Shown here in pieces: positions 37,586 through 47,743 of a stretch of 64,000 nt of DNA. Location of the stretch: NCBI RefSeq assembly GCF_000559025.1, contig NZ_JAAN01000012.1, positions 86,228 to 150,227 of the forward strand, read 5' to 3'. The notes beneath the pieces are model-generated. The model saw nothing but the letters and a program-made list of their open reading frames with translations, was not told the DNA's origin and made no database searches. The position numbers and the translations under genes were made by a program. Position 1 is the first letter of the stretch. Every line of letters begins with the position of its first letter. The DNA is from Luteimonas huabeiensis HB2 (GTDB taxonomy: Bacteria > Pseudomonadota > Gammaproteobacteria > Xanthomonadales > Xanthomonadaceae).

Positions 37586-38536
37586 TCATTCCTGCAGGAA
37601 GGCCAGCAGGTCCTGGTTGAGCCGATCCTTGTGGGTGTCGGTGATCCCGTGCGGGGCGCCGGGGTAGACGATCAGGCGGGCGCCGTCGATCAGCGCCGCC
37701 GAGGCGCGGCCGGACAGGTCGATCGGCACGATCTGGTCGTCGTCGCCGTGGGTGACCAGGGTGGGCACGTCGAACTTGGCGAGGTCGTCGCGGAAGTCGG
37801 TGGCCGAGAACGCGGCGATCGAGTCGTAGGCGTTCTTGTGGCCGGCCTGCATGCCCTGCGCCCAGAACGCCTGGATCAGGCTGTCGTCGGGCGTGGCGCC
37901 CGGGCGGTTGAAGCCGTAGAACGGGCCCGAGGCGATGTCCAGGTACAGCCGCGAGCGATTGGCCCGCGAGCCGTCGCGCAGGCCGTCGAAGACCGCCTGC
38001 GGCAGGCCGCCGGGGTTGTCGTCGGTGCGCAGCATCAGCGGCGGCACCGACGCCACCAGCACCGCCTTGCTCACCCGCGCGCTGCCGTGGCGGCCGATGT
38101 AGCGGGCCACCTCGCCGCCGCCGGTGGAAAAGCCGACCAGGGTGACGTCGTGCAGGTCCAGCGCCTGGATCACCGCGGCCAGATCGTCGGCGTAGTGGTC
38201 CATGTCGTTGCCGTGCCAGGGCTGGCTGGAGCGGCCGTGGCCGCGGCGGTCGTGGGCCACCACGCGGTAGCCGCGCTCGGCCAGGAACAGCATCTGCGAT
38301 TCCCAGCTGTCGGCGTTGAGCGGCCAGCCGTGGCTCAACACCACCACCGGGCCGTCCTTCGGGCCCCAGTCCTTGTAGTAGAGGCGTACGCCGTCGTGGG
38401 TGTCGATGGTGTTGGCGCTGTGCGCCAGGGCGAGGGGCGTGGTGGGGGCCGGCTGGGCCTGGGCGGCCTGGGCGGCGAGGCCGAGGGTGGCGGCGAGCAG
38501 CGGGGCGAGGACGGCGGTGCGGGGCAAGCTGTTCAT
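37586..38536 (-). CDS. Exported alpha/beta hydrolase (chloroperoxidase-like)
   Basis: A 316-residue secreted alpha/beta hydrolase. A signal peptide (to about residue 28, AQAAQAQ) precedes a domain with the oxyanion region [12 protein letters not shown], the nucleophile elbow [12 protein letters not shown] and a C-terminal APHGITDTH that holds the catalytic His. The pattern fits non-heme chloroperoxidase-like esterases, which act as hydrolases; natural substrates are unknown. It is divergent from an AraC regulator 118 bases away, which may control it. A strong terminator follows the gene. Confidence 0.9.
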   Translation of the reverse strand: MNSLPRTAVLAPLLAATLGLAAQAAQAQPAPTTPLALAHSANTIDTHDGVRLYYKDWGPKDGPVVVLSHGWPLNADSWESQMLFLAERGYRVVAHDRRGHGRSSQPWHGNDMDHYADDLAAVIQALDLHDVTLVGFSTGGGEVARYIGRHGSARVSKAVLVASVPPLMLRTDDNPGGLPQAVFDGLRDGSRANRSRLYLDIASGPFYGFNRPGATPDDSLIQAFWAQGMQAGHKNAYDSIAAFSATDFRDDLAKFDVPTLVTHGDDDQIVPIDLSGRASAALIDGARLIVYPGAPHGITDTHKDRLNQDLLAFLQE

Positions 38537-38654
38537 GGCGGACTCCTTGGGGGCGATCGTCGGGCGACGGCTTGCCGCCCGGTGGAGACAGGTTGCGCCG
38601 GTCTTCGAGACGAAGGGTGATATAACGTCCGAAAAACTTGACCAGGAGTTCGTG

Positions 38655-39491
38655 GTGACCGACCGCCTCGCCGCCCTGCTCGATCGCTATGCCGTGGCCG
38701 CGGAGGTTTTCCATGCCGGCGCGCTGTGCGGCATCAACACCGTGCAGGCCGATGCAGGACTCGGGCAACTGCACCTGGTGCGTCGCGGCGCGGTGGAGGT
38801 GATCCACGCGGGGCCGCCGCTGCGCATCGACGCGCCCAGCCTGCTGCTCTATCCGCGGCCGATGGCCCACCGCTTCGTGACCGATGCCGTGCGCGGCGCC
38901 GACATGGCCTGCGCCAACCTGCGCTTCGAGGACGGGGACGCCAACCCCGTCGCCGCGGGGCTGCCGGCGTTCGTGTGCATGCGCCTGGACGAGGTGGCGG
39001 GCCTGTCCGATGTCCTGGGCGTGCTGTTCGACGAGGCCTTCGCCCGCCGCTGCGGCCGTGCCGCGCTGCTGAACCGGCTGTTCGAGGTGGCGATGATCCA
39101 GATCCTGCGCGAGCTGATGGAGCGGGGCGCGGTGCAGGTCGGGCTGCTTGGCGGGCTGGCGCATCCGCGCCTGCGGCACGCGCTGGTGGCCATGCACGAG
39201 GCGCCCGCGCGCCCGTGGACCCTGGAGGCGCTGGCCGAGACCGCGGGCATGTCGCGCAGCAGCTTCGCCGCCGGGTTCCGCGCCGCGGTCGGGGTCACCC
39301 CGGGGCAGTACCTGCAGGGGTGGCGGGTCGGCCTGGCCCGGCAGGCCCTGCGGCGCGGGCAGCCGCTGAAGGTGGTCGCCACGGCGGTGGGTTACGGCAG
39401 CGAGGCGGCGCTGTCGCGTGCGTTCAAGGCCAGCAGCGGGCTGTCGCCGCGCGAATGGAAGCGCCGGCACCCTGGCGGGGCGGCGGCATGA
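38655..39491 (+). CDS. AraC-family transcriptional regulator (cupin type)
   Basis: A 278-residue regulator. The N-terminal half is a cupin-like ligand domain ([20 protein letters not shown] start, YPRPMAHRF), and the C-terminal half has the two AraC helix-turn-helix motifs: [20 protein letters not shown] and [21 protein letters not shown] chose GTG at 38655 because AGGAG lies six bases before it (38644-38648); longer frames run back into the divergent promoter. It faces the chloroperoxidase-like gene and overlaps the next hydrolase gene by ATGA, so it may regulate one or both. Confidence 0.88.
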   Translation: MTDRLAALLDRYAVAAEVFHAGALCGINTVQADAGLGQLHLVRRGAVEVIHAGPPLRIDAPSLLLYPRPMAHRFVTDAVRGADMACANLRFEDGDANPVAAGLPAFVCMRLDEVAGLSDVLGVLFDEAFARRCGRAALLNRLFEVAMIQILRELMERGAVQVGLLGGLAHPRLRHALVAMHEAPARPWTLEALAETAGMSRSSFAAGFRAAVGVTPGQYLQGWRVGLARQALRRGQPLKVVATAVGYGSEAALSRAFKASSGLSPREWKRRHPGGAAA

Positions 39492-40144
39492 CCGCGGAGG
39501 CCGAGGCCGTGCGCCGGGTGCTGCTGGTCCACGGGATCTGGAACGCGAAGTCCTGGTTGGCGCCACTGGCCTGGCGCCTGCGCGCGCATGGCTTCGAGGT
39601 GCGGACGTTCGGCTACCCGAGCGTGACCGGCGGCCCGGAGCCTGCGATCGAGGCGCTGGTGGCGCGCCTGCGCGGCGCGCCGCCGACCCATCTGGTCGGG
39701 CACAGCCTGGGCGGCCTGATCGGCCTGGAGGCGCTGCGTCGGGCGCCGGACCTGCCGGTGCCGCGCATGGTCTGCCTCGGCTCGCCGCTGTGCGGCAGCG
39801 CGACCGCGCGCAGCCTGGCCGCGCGCGCCTGGTCGGCCTGGGTGCTGGGCCGCAGCGGCGAGGCCCTGCGCCAGGGCTGCCGGCCGTGGACGGGGCGGGT
39901 GCCGGTGGGCATGGTGGCGGGCAACGTGCCGCACGGGGTGGGGCGCCTGCTGACCCGGTTCGAGGGCGCCTCCGACGGCACCGTGGGCCTGGCCGAGACC
40001 CGCCTGCCGGGGCTGGCCGACCACTGCGAGGTCCCCGCCAGCCACACCGGGCTGGTGTTTTCCGCCCGGGCCGCCGCGCAGACCGCGCACTTCCTGCGCA
40101 CGGGGCGCTTCCTGCGCTGCGGGCCGGCCGCCGGCGCGGTGTAA
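39488..40144 (+). CDS. Alpha/beta fold hydrolase (lipase-like)
   Basis: A 218-residue cytosolic hydrolase. It opens with VLLVHGIWNAKSWLAPLAWRL, has the nucleophile elbow GHSLGG and a late SHTGLVF with the likely catalytic His. The small size and the LGSPLCGSATAR segment suit lipase-class or esterase-class enzymes of unknown substrate. Its ATG overlaps the AraC regulator stop codon, so the two are translationally coupled. The yebC gene starts 39 bases on and may share the message. Confidence 0.85.
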   Translation: MTAEAEAVRRVLLVHGIWNAKSWLAPLAWRLRAHGFEVRTFGYPSVTGGPEPAIEALVARLRGAPPTHLVGHSLGGLIGLEALRRAPDLPVPRMVCLGSPLCGSATARSLAARAWSAWVLGRSGEALRQGCRPWTGRVPVGMVAGNVPHGVGRLLTRFEGASDGTVGLAETRLPGLADHCEVPASHTGLVFSARAAAQTAHFLRTGRFLRCGPAAGAV

Positions 40145-40183
40145 AATCGCGCTCCTTTCCGCTCACCACTTCCGGACTGCCAG

Positions 40184-40918
40184 ATGGGTCGAGGACCTTC
40201 CATCGAGGCGCGCAAGAACGCCTCCGACGCCAAGCGCGGCAAGATGTTCACCAAGATCATCCGCGAGATCGGCGTCGCCGCGCGCGCCGGCGGCGGCGAC
40301 CCGGCCAACAACCCGCGCCTGCGCACCGCCATGGACAAGGGCCTGTCGGCCAACATGTCCAAGGACGTGATCGAGCGCGCGATCAAGAAGGCCACCGGCG
40401 AGCTGGAGGGCGTGGAGTACGAGGAGGTGCGCTACGAGGGCTACGCCCCGGGCGGGGTGGCGGTGATCGTGGACTGCCTGACCGACAACCGCGTGCGCAC
40501 CGTCGCCGACGTGCGCCACGCCTTCTCCAAGTGCGGCGGCAACATGGGCACGGAAGGGTCCGTGGCCTTCATGTTCAAGCGCCTGGGCGTGCTCAGCTAC
40601 GCCCCCGGCGCCGACGAGGACCGGATCACCGAGGCCGCGATCGAGGCCGGCGCCGACGACGTGGCGGTGTATCCCGAGGACGGCAGCATCGAGGTCCTGA
40701 CCACGCCCGAGGGCTTCGCCGCGGTGCGCGATGCGATGACCGCCGCCGGCCTGGCGCCGGACCATGCCGAGATCACCTTCCGCGCCGACAACGACGTGGC
40801 GGTGGACGCCGAGGTCGCGCCGCAGGTGCGCAAGCTGCTGGACATGCTTGAGGACCTCGACGACGTGCAGGACGTGTATTCGAACGCCGATCAGGCGTCG
40901 CTGGATGGCGGGGGCTGA
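40184..40918 (+). CDS. yebC: YebC/PmpR-family protein
   Basis: A 244-residue YebC-family protein, formerly treated as a transcriptional regulator and now linked with translation of proline-rich stretches in some bacteria. The start [20 protein letters not shown] and segments [16 protein letters not shown] and [19 protein letters not shown] are typical. It leads the conserved yebC-ruvC-ruvA group and is seven bases from ruvC. Confidence 0.96.
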   Translation: MGRGPSIEARKNASDAKRGKMFTKIIREIGVAARAGGGDPANNPRLRTAMDKGLSANMSKDVIERAIKKATGELEGVEYEEVRYEGYAPGGVAVIVDCLTDNRVRTVADVRHAFSKCGGNMGTEGSVAFMFKRLGVLSYAPGADEDRITEAAIEAGADDVAVYPEDGSIEVLTTPEGFAAVRDAMTAAGLAPDHAEITFRADNDVAVDAEVAPQVRKLLDMLEDLDDVQDVYSNADQASLDGGG

Positions 40919-40925
40919 GACCGCG

Positions 40926-41489
40926 ATGGCCGCGGCCCAGGAAGCCGGGACCCGGCTCTCGACCGGCTCGACCCGCATCCTCGGCATCGATCCCGGCTCG
41001 CAGCGCACCGGCGTGGGCGTGGTGGACGTGGCCGCGGACGGGCGCCTGCGCCACGTGCATCATGCGCCGCTGAACCTGCTGGGCGAGGGCGGCTTCCCGG
41101 TGCGGCTGCGGCGGCTGCTCGACCAGCTCGGCGAGGTCATCGAGGCCTGGCGCCCGGACGAGGTGGCGATCGAGCAGGTGTTCATGGCGCGCAACCCGGA
41201 TTCGGCGCTGAAGCTCGGCCACGCGCGCGGCGCGGCGATCTGCGCGGCGGTGCTGCGCGACCTGCCGGTGCACGAGTACGCCGCCACCGAGATCAAGCTC
41301 GCCGTGGTCGGCCGCGGCCGCGCGGAGAAGGCGCAGATCCAGCACATGGTCGGCATCCTGCTGAACCTGCAGGGCCGGCTGCAGGCCGACGCCGCCGACG
41401 CGCTGGCCGCCGCCATCACCCACGCCCACGTCCGCGCCAGCGCCGCGCGGCTCGGCGTGGACACCCGACAGGCCTGGAGCAGGAAATGA
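40926..41489 (+). CDS. ruvC: Holliday junction resolvase RuvC
   Basis: A 187-residue RuvC, the nuclease that cuts Holliday junctions. Active-site acids are seen in [11 protein letters not shown] (first Asp), [10 protein letters not shown] (Glu) and [14 protein letters not shown] (final Asp pair). The ATG at 40926 was chosen to give the short tail before TRILGIDPG; another ATG lies 18 bases upstream, overlapping yebC. A 147-base repeat element separates it from ruvA. Confidence 0.97.
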   Translation: MAAAQEAGTRLSTGSTRILGIDPGSQRTGVGVVDVAADGRLRHVHHAPLNLLGEGGFPVRLRRLLDQLGEVIEAWRPDEVAIEQVFMARNPDSALKLGHARGAAICAAVLRDLPVHEYAATEIKLAVVGRGRAEKAQIQHMVGILLNLQGRLQADAADALAAAITHAHVRASAARLGVDTRQAWSRK

Positions 41490-41493
41490 ACGA

Positions 41494-41640
41494 GAGCAGG
41501 GGTCAGAGGCCAGGGGCCGGGGGAGGCGTGCCGGCGCTTTGCCGCAGCCCCCGGCACCCGTATCCGCGGGGGAGAAAACACGCCGGTCCTTCCGGGGGCT
41601 TCTCCCCGGCCCCCGATCCCCGGCCCCTGGTCCCTGCCCC
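41494..41640. repeat. Palindromic GC-rich repeat element between ruvC and ruvA
   Basis: The gap between ruvC and ruvA holds an imperfect inverted repeat. The left arm (about 41500-41523, ggggtcagaggccaggggcc) pairs with the right arm (about 41610-41640, ggcccctggtccctgcccc), leaving a roughly 85-base centre. Both arms are built from units like ggggacc. It looks like a REP- or MITE-type mobile palindrome; the whole transcript could fold into a large hairpin inside the operon. Confidence 0.65.
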
Positions 41641-42231
41641 ATGATCGGCCGCCTCAAGGGCATCCTGGCGCACAAGCAGCCGCCGTGGCTGGTGGTGGAC
41701 GTGCACGGGGTGGGCTACGAGCTGGAGGCGCCGATGAGCACCTTCTACGACCTGCCGGAGGTCGGGCGCGAGGTGGCGCTGTTCACCCACTACGCGCAGA
41801 AGGAGGACAGCGTGTCGCTGTACGGCTTCCTCACCGAGCCGGAGCGGCGGCTGTTCCGCGACGTGCAGAAGGTCAGCGGGATCGGCGCCAAGATCGCGCT
41901 GGCGGTGCTGTCGGGGGTCAGCGTGGGCGAGTTCGCCCGCCTGGTCCAGGCCGGCGACGTGACCGCGCTGACACGGATTCCCGGCATCGGCAAGAAGACC
42001 GCCGAGCGCATGGTGGTCGAACTGCGCGACCGCGCCGCCGACTTCGGCGGCGGGCCGGTCGCGGCTGGCGGCCGGGCGGTCCCGGCCGATCCCCTGTCCG
42101 AGGCCGTCGAGGCCCTGCAGCAGCTCGGCTACAAGCCCGCCGAGGCGCAGAAGATGGCCAAGGCGGCGGCCGCGGAAGGGGATGCAGCGGAAATCATCAT
42201 CCGAAAGGCGTTACAGTCCGCGCTTCGCTGA
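41641..42231 (+). CDS. ruvA: Holliday junction DNA helicase subunit RuvA
   Basis: A 196-residue RuvA, the junction-binding protein that loads the RuvB motor. It begins [20 protein letters not shown] and has the helix-hairpin-helix stretches [15 protein letters not shown] and [16 protein letters not shown]. The C-terminal domain III that binds RuvB is present ([18 protein letters not shown]). The ATG follows the repeat element directly. kup starts 27 bases later; ruvB is not in the window. Confidence 0.97.
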   Translation: MIGRLKGILAHKQPPWLVVDVHGVGYELEAPMSTFYDLPEVGREVALFTHYAQKEDSVSLYGFLTEPERRLFRDVQKVSGIGAKIALAVLSGVSVGEFARLVQAGDVTALTRIPGIGKKTAERMVVELRDRAADFGGGPVAAGGRAVPADPLSEAVEALQQLGYKPAEAQKMAKAAAAEGDAAEIIIRKALQSALR

Positions 42232-42258
42232 CAGCCCCCACTGTCCGACACGACCGCA

Positions 42259-44175
42259 ATGACCTCTCCCGGCACGTCCGCCGAGCCCAGCCGCGGCGAT
42301 TCCGCGCACTCCGGCAAGATCGGCCTCGCCGGTCTGGCCGTGGGCGCCATCGGCGTCGTCTTCGGCGACATCGGCACCAGCCCGCTCTACACCATCCGCG
42401 AGGCGTTCTCGCCGCACTACGGACTCGTGGCCGACCACGACACCGTGCTCGGCGTGCTCTCGCTGATCTTCTGGTCGCTGATCCTGGTGGTCACGGTCAA
42501 GTACGTGACGATCATCATGCGCGCCGACAACGAGGGCGAGGGCGGCATCATGGCGCTGATGGCGCTGGCGCAGCGCTGCCTGCCGACCGGTTCGCGCTCG
42601 GCCTACGTGGTGGGCCTGCTCGGCATCTTCGGCGCCTCGCTGTTCTTCGGCGACGGCGTCATCACCCCGGCGATCTCGGTGCTGTCGGCGGTCGAGGGCC
42701 TGGAGGTGGTGGCCCCGCAACTGCACCACTGGATCGTGCCGATCGCGCTGGTGGTGCTGGTCACCCTGTTCGCTACCCAGCGCTACGGCACCGCCAAGGT
42801 GGGACGGGTGTTCGGCCCGGTGATGGTGCTGTGGTTCCTGGTGCTGGCGGCGCTCGGCGTGGCCAACATCGTCCACGAGCCCGAGGTGCTGCACGCGCTC
42901 AACCCGTGGTGGGCGGCGCGGTTCTTCCAGGAGCACACCCTGGGAGGGGTGTTCATCCTCGGCGCGGTGGTGCTGGCGGTGACCGGCGGCGAGGCGATCT
43001 ACACCGACATGGGCCACTTCGGGCCGCGGCCGATCCGGCTGGCCTGGTACTGGTTCGTGCTGCCGGCGCTGATGCTGAACTACCTCGGCCAAGGCGCGCT
43101 GGTGCTGGAGGATCCCTCGGCCATCCGCAACCCGTTCTACATCGGCGTGCCGGAGTGGGCGCGGATGCCGATGGTGGTGCTGGCCACCGCGGCCACCGTG
43201 ATCGCCTCGCAGGCGGTCATCACCGGCGGTTTCTCGGTGGCCCGGCAGGCGATGCAGCTGGGCTACATCCCGCGCATGAAGGTGCTGCACACCTCGCGCG
43301 AGACCATCGGTCAGATCTACATCCCCGGCATCAACTGGATGATGATGGTGATCGTGGTCGCGCTGGTGCTGGGCTTCCGCACCTCGTCGGCGCTGGCCAC
43401 CGCCTACGGCATCTCGGTCTCGCTGACGATGCTGATCGACACCCTGCTGCTGGCGGTGGTGGCGCGCGCGCTGTGGCCGCGCTGGCGCACCTGGGTGCTG
43501 CCGCTGTGCGCGGTGTTCCTGGTGGTCGACGTCGGCTTCGTGATCGCCAACGTGGCCAAGATCCTGCAGGGCGGCTGGTTCCCGGTGGTGCTGGGGCTGA
43601 CGCTGTTCACCCTGCTGCGCACCTGGCGCCGCGGCCGCCAGCTGCTGCACGAGGAAATCCAGCGCCAGGGCATCCGCCTGGAGACCTTCCTGCCCGGGCT
43701 GATGCTTTCGCCGCCGGTGCGGGTGCCGGGCACGGCGGTGTTCCTGACCAGCGACCCCGGGGTGGTGCCGCAGGCGCTGATGCACAACCTCAAGCACAAC
43801 AAGGTGCTGCACGAGCGCAACGTGTTCCTGACCGTCGAGACCCTCACCGTGCCCTACGCCCGGCAGCGGCTGAAGATCGAGACCGTCGGCGACGGCTTCC
43901 ATCGCGTGCTGGTGCGCTTCGGCTTCATGGAGATCCCCGACGTGCCGCTGGCGCTGATGCGCTGCGGCGACATCGAGGAGGGCATCTGCATCGACCCGAT
44001 GGACACCACCTACTTCACCAGCCGCGAGACCGTGGTGGCGACCGCGCGGCGCGGCATGGCGATGTGGCGCGAGAAGCTGTTCGCGCTGATGCACCGCAAC
44101 GCCGCGCCGGCCTCCGGCTTCTTCCGCATCCCGGGCAACCGCCTGGTGGAGCTGGGGACGCAGGTCGAGATCTGA
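42259..44175 (+). CDS. kup: KUP-type potassium uptake protein
   Basis: A 638-residue KUP potassium transporter with about 12 membrane segments and a cytosolic C-terminal domain. Characteristic motifs are [20 protein letters not shown] near residue 35, [15 protein letters not shown] and [20 protein letters not shown]. It takes up K+ with protons. Its place behind ruvA is normal for Xanthomonadaceae. The transcript is convergent with the phosphofructokinase gene; the GC-rich gap holds several small inverted repeats but no clear terminator. Confidence 0.97.
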   Translation: MTSPGTSAEPSRGDSAHSGKIGLAGLAVGAIGVVFGDIGTSPLYTIREAFSPHYGLVADHDTVLGVLSLIFWSLILVVTVKYVTIIMRADNEGEGGIMALMALAQRCLPTGSRSAYVVGLLGIFGASLFFGDGVITPAISVLSAVEGLEVVAPQLHHWIVPIALVVLVTLFATQRYGTAKVGRVFGPVMVLWFLVLAALGVANIVHEPEVLHALNPWWAARFFQEHTLGGVFILGAVVLAVTGGEAIYTDMGHFGPRPIRLAWYWFVLPALMLNYLGQGALVLEDPSAIRNPFYIGVPEWARMPMVVLATAATVIASQAVITGGFSVARQAMQLGYIPRMKVLHTSRETIGQIYIPGINWMMMVIVVALVLGFRTSSALATAYGISVSLTMLIDTLLLAVVARALWPRWRTWVLPLCAVFLVVDVGFVIANVAKILQGGWFPVVLGLTLFTLLRTWRRGRQLLHEEIQRQGIRLETFLPGLMLSPPVRVPGTAVFLTSDPGVVPQALMHNLKHNKVLHERNVFLTVETLTVPYARQRLKIETVGDGFHRVLVRFGFMEIPDVPLALMRCGDIEEGICIDPMDTTYFTSRETVVATARRGMAMWREKLFALMHRNAAPASGFFRIPGNRLVELGTQVEI

Positions 44176-44272
44176 CCGCGCGGCGGAAACGTTCGCAGCG
44201 GCGGGCCCGCGCGCGCGCCGCAGGGCGCGAAGGCCCCGTCGCGCGCAGCGCGCCCGCCGGGGTCCGAGGCGC

Positions 44273-45526
44273 TCAGCCCTGCCAGGCCGGCAGTTTCTTC
44301 TTCACCGGCAGGTTCTTCAGGGTCACGTAGGCAGGAATGCCGTTGCGGTAGGGCGGGTAGGCCTCGCCGCGGATCAGCGGTTCCAGGTAGCGGCGCGCGG
44401 CGGCGGTGATGCCGTAGCCGTCGCGGCGCAGGAAGCCGGCCGGCATCTTCTTCTCGTGGTTGGCGACCTGCGCCAGCGGCGCGCTGTCGATCTTCCAGCG
44501 GTAGGGCTTGTCGGAGGTGCGGCGGATCACCGGCATGGTGGCGTTGCGGCCGGCCAGCGCCAGGCGCACCGCGGCCTTGCCCACCGCCACCGCCTGGTCG
44601 AGGTCGGTCTTGGAGGCGATGTGGCGGGCCGAGCGCTGCAGGTAGTCGGGCAGGGTCCAGTGCACCTTCAGTCCCAGCTCGTCCTTGACCCGGCCGGCGA
44701 GATACGAGGCCACGCCGCCGAGCTGGGTGTGGCCGAAGGAATCCTTGCCGCCGCCGGCATCGGCGACGAAGCGCCCGTCGGCGGTCTGGATGCCCTCGCT
44801 GGCCACGACCACGCAGTAGCCGACGCGATCGACCACCTTGCGCACGCGGGCGAGGAAGTCGGCCTCGTCGTAGGGGCGCTCGGGGAACAGGATCAGGTGC
44901 GGCGCGTCGTCCGGACCCTCGCCGGCCAGGCCGGCGGCGGCGGCCAGCCAGCCGGCGTGGCGGCCCATGGCCTCGTACACGAACACCCGGGTCGAGGTCT
45001 CCGCCATCGCCGCGACGTCGAGCGCGGCCTCGCGCACCGAGACCGCGGTGTACTTGGCGGCCGAGCCGAAGCCCGGGCAGCAGTCGGTGACGGCGAGGTC
45101 GTTGTCGATGGTCTTGGGCACGCCGATGCAGGTCAGCGGATAGTCGAACTCGGCCGCCAGCTGCGAGACCTTGTGCGCGGTGTCGGCGGAATCGTTGCCG
45201 CCGTTGTAGAGGAACCAGCGCACGTCGTGGGCGCGCAGCACCTCCAGCAGGCGCTCGTAGCGGGCGCGGTCGGCCTCGAGCGACTTCAGCTTGTAGCGGC
45301 AGGAGCCGAACGCGCCGCCCGGGGTGTGGGCCAGGCCGCGGATCGCCGCGGCGCTCTCCTTCGAGGTGTCGATCAGGTCCTCGCGCAGCGCGCCGAGGAT
45401 GCCGTTGCGCGCGGCCAGTACCTTGATCTTGCGTGCGCGGGCTTCGGCGATCACGCCGGAGGCGGTGGCGTTGATGACGGCGGTGACGCCGCCGGACTGG
45501 GCGTAGAGCAGGGTTCCGGATGCCAT
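44273..45526 (-). CDS. pfp: Pyrophosphate-dependent 6-phosphofructokinase
   Basis: A 417-residue phosphofructokinase of the PPi type, which reversibly phosphorylates fructose 6-phosphate with pyrophosphate. Two diagnostic residues are present: Asp112 in YNGGNDS, where ATP enzymes have Gly, and Lys138 in PKTIDND, where ATP enzymes have Gly. The rest (MGRHAGWLA, PERPYDEADF) fits the family. Having only this type is common in Xanthomonas relatives. It is divergent from adk, 155 bases away. Confidence 0.93.
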   Translation of the reverse strand: MASGTLLYAQSGGVTAVINATASGVIAEARARKIKVLAARNGILGALREDLIDTSKESAAAIRGLAHTPGGAFGSCRYKLKSLEADRARYERLLEVLRAHDVRWFLYNGGNDSADTAHKVSQLAAEFDYPLTCIGVPKTIDNDLAVTDCCPGFGSAAKYTAVSVREAALDVAAMAETSTRVFVYEAMGRHAGWLAAAAGLAGEGPDDAPHLILFPERPYDEADFLARVRKVVDRVGYCVVVASEGIQTADGRFVADAGGGKDSFGHTQLGGVASYLAGRVKDELGLKVHWTLPDYLQRSARHIASKTDLDQAVAVGKAAVRLALAGRNATMPVIRRTSDKPYRWKIDSAPLAQVANHEKKMPAGFLRRDGYGITAAARRYLEPLIRGEAYPPYRNGIPAYVTLKNLPVKKKLPAWQG

Positions 45527-45681
45527 GGACGAACGCTCGCGTTGGACGGTTGGAGGGGCCCCGGCCGCGCGGTTCGTGGAAACCGGACCGGATACGGTAA
45601 AGTGGCGGCTTGTTCATCGCGCCGGGCCGCAGTCTACCGCGCCGGGCCGCGGGCCGAATCACGGTTGGAGTGGAGTCTTCG

Positions 45682-46260
45682 ATGCGACTGGTACTTTTGG
45701 GTGCGCCCGGCTCGGGCAAGGGCACGCAGGCGGCACGGCTGAAGACGTACCTGCGGGTGCCGCACATCTCCACCGGCGACCTGCTGCGCGCCGAGGTCGC
45801 CGCCGGCTCGCCGCTCGGGCTGCAGGCCAAGGAAGTGATGGCGCGCGGGGATCTGGTCTCCGACGAGATCCTGCTCGGCATGCTGAAGGAGCGCTTCTCG
45901 CGCGAGGACACCCGCGACGGCTTCATCCTCGACGGCTACCCGCGCAACCTGGCGCAGGCCGCCGCGCTCGACGAGCTGCTCGCCGGGCTCGGGCAGAAGT
46001 TCGACGCCGCGGTGCAGCTCGAGGTCGACAACGAGCTGCTGATCGAGCGCCTGGCCGGGCGCGCGCAGGCGGAAGGCCGCGCCGACGACAACCCCGAATC
46101 GGTGCGCAAGCGCCTGCGGGTGTACGACGAGCAGACCGCGCCGGTGATCGAGTTCTACCGCCAGCAAGGCCAGCTCACCGTGGTCGATGGCGTGGGCTCG
46201 CTCGACGAGGTCTTCGCCCGCATCCTCGAGGCGATCGGCGCCGGCCGCGAGGTCGGCTGA
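45682..46260 (+). CDS. adk: Adenylate kinase (short-LID form)
   Basis: A 192-residue adenylate kinase that balances ATP, ADP and AMP. The P-loop is GAPGSGKGT, the AMP site includes HISTGDLLR and DGYPRNLAQA, and the LID is short (RAQAEGRADDN) without a zinc site. This size is usual for the short bacterial form. The chosen ATG follows GGAG with good spacing. mpl follows 42 bases later on the same strand. Confidence 0.97.
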   Translation: MRLVLLGAPGSGKGTQAARLKTYLRVPHISTGDLLRAEVAAGSPLGLQAKEVMARGDLVSDEILLGMLKERFSREDTRDGFILDGYPRNLAQAAALDELLAGLGQKFDAAVQLEVDNELLIERLAGRAQAEGRADDNPESVRKRLRVYDEQTAPVIEFYRQQGQLTVVDGVGSLDEVFARILEAIGAGREVG

Positions 46261-46302
46261 GCCGCGGGCGGTCGCGCCCGCGCAATCGCAGGAACCCGCG
46301 CC

Positions 46303-47682
46303 TTGAAGATCCACATCCTGGGCATCGCCGGCACCTTCATGGGCGGCGTGGCCGCGCTGGCGCGCGAGGCCGGCATCGAGGTCGAGGGCAGCGACCAGGC
46401 GGTCTACCCGCCGATGTCCACCCAGCTCGAGCGGCTGGGCATCCGGCTGGCGCAGGGCTATCGGCCCGAGCACATCGGCGACGACGCGGACGTGGTCGTG
46501 GTCGGCAACGCGCTCTCGCGCGGCAACCCGGCGGTGGAGGCGGTGCTCGATGCCGGCCGCCGCTACACCTCCGGCGCGCAGTGGCTGGCCGAGACCGTGC
46601 TGCCGGGCCGCACCACGCTGGCGGTGGCGGGCACCCACGGCAAGACCACCACCACCACGCTGCTGGCCTGGCTGCTGCAGGCCGCCGGCCGCGAGGCGGG
46701 CTTCCTGATCGGCGGCGTGGCCGAGGACTTCGGCGTCTCCGCCAGGCTGGGCCGCGACCCGCTGTTCGTGGTCGAGGCCGACGAGTACGACACCGCGTTC
46801 TTCGACAAGCGCAGCAAGTTCGTGCACTACCGGCCGCGGGTGGCGATCCTCAACAACCTCGAGTACGACCACGCCGACATCTTCCCGGACCTGGCCGCGA
46901 TCCAGCGCCAGTTCCACCACCTGGTCCGCACCGTGCCCGGCAGCGGCCGGCTGATCGTCAACGGCGAGGACCCGCACCTGGCCGAGGTGCTGGCGATGGG
47001 CTGCTGGACGCCGGTGGAGCGCTTCGGCATCGACGGCGACCACGACTGGACCGCGCGCCTGCTGGAGGCCGACGGCAGCGCCTTCGAGGTCGTGCATCGC
47101 GGCGAGCGGGTGGGCGAGGTGCGCTGGCCGCTGCTCGGCCGCCACAACGCGATGAACGCGCTGGCCGCGATCGCCGCCTGCCGCGCGGCCGGCGTCGATC
47201 CGGCCCCGGCGCTGCCGGCGCTGGCGCGCTTCGGCAGCGTCAAGCGCCGCATGGAGCGCCTGGGCGAGGCCGGCGGCGCCGTGGTCTACGACGATTTCGC
47301 GCATCACCCGACCGCCATCGCCGCGACCCTCGCGGGGCTGCGCGCGCGGGTGGGCGAGGGCGGCCGGATCGTGGTGGCGATGGAGCCGCGCAGCAACTCG
47401 ATGCGCCTGGGCGCGCACGCCGCCGCGCTGGCGCCCTCGCTCGAGGCCGCCGACGCGGTGGTGTTCCTGCATCGCCCGGAGCTGCCCTGGGACGCCGGCG
47501 CGGTGGTCTCGGCGCTGCGCGGCCACGCCAGCGCGGTGCCCGACGTCGACGGCCTGATCGCCGCGCTCGATGCGCTGGTACGGCCGGGCGACCAGGTGGT
47601 CTTCATGTCCAACGGCGGCTTCGACGACGCGCCGCGGCGCTTCCTCGCCCGCCTGCGCGAGCGCGCCGCCGGCGGGGCGTGA
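46303..47682 (+). CDS. mpl: UDP-N-acetylmuramate:tripeptide ligase Mpl (murein recycling)
   Basis: A 459-residue Mur-family ligase. It joins the recycled tripeptide L-Ala-gamma-D-Glu-meso-DAP to UDP-MurNAc in the cytosol. It has the Rossmann start KIHILGIAGTFMGGVAALA, the ATP loop GTHGKTTTT, VVEADEYDTAFFDKRSKF and a C-terminal VYDDFAHHPTAI. The start is a TTG with AGGAA 9 bases upstream. Recycled fragments link this gene in function to beta-lactamase induction via AmpR-type regulators elsewhere in the window. Confidence 0.96.
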   Translation: MKIHILGIAGTFMGGVAALAREAGIEVEGSDQAVYPPMSTQLERLGIRLAQGYRPEHIGDDADVVVVGNALSRGNPAVEAVLDAGRRYTSGAQWLAETVLPGRTTLAVAGTHGKTTTTTLLAWLLQAAGREAGFLIGGVAEDFGVSARLGRDPLFVVEADEYDTAFFDKRSKFVHYRPRVAILNNLEYDHADIFPDLAAIQRQFHHLVRTVPGSGRLIVNGEDPHLAEVLAMGCWTPVERFGIDGDHDWTARLLEADGSAFEVVHRGERVGEVRWPLLGRHNAMNALAAIAACRAAGVDPAPALPALARFGSVKRRMERLGEAGGAVVYDDFAHHPTAIAATLAGLRARVGEGGRIVVAMEPRSNSMRLGAHAAALAPSLEAADAVVFLHRPELPWDAGAVVSALRGHASAVPDVDGLIAALDALVRPGDQVVFMSNGGFDDAPRRFLARLRERAAGGA

Positions 47683-47743
47683 GCGCGGCCGCGCGCGAAC
47701 CGTGCCGGCCGGCTGCCGCGGCGGGCCGGTGTAGCATGGCGGC

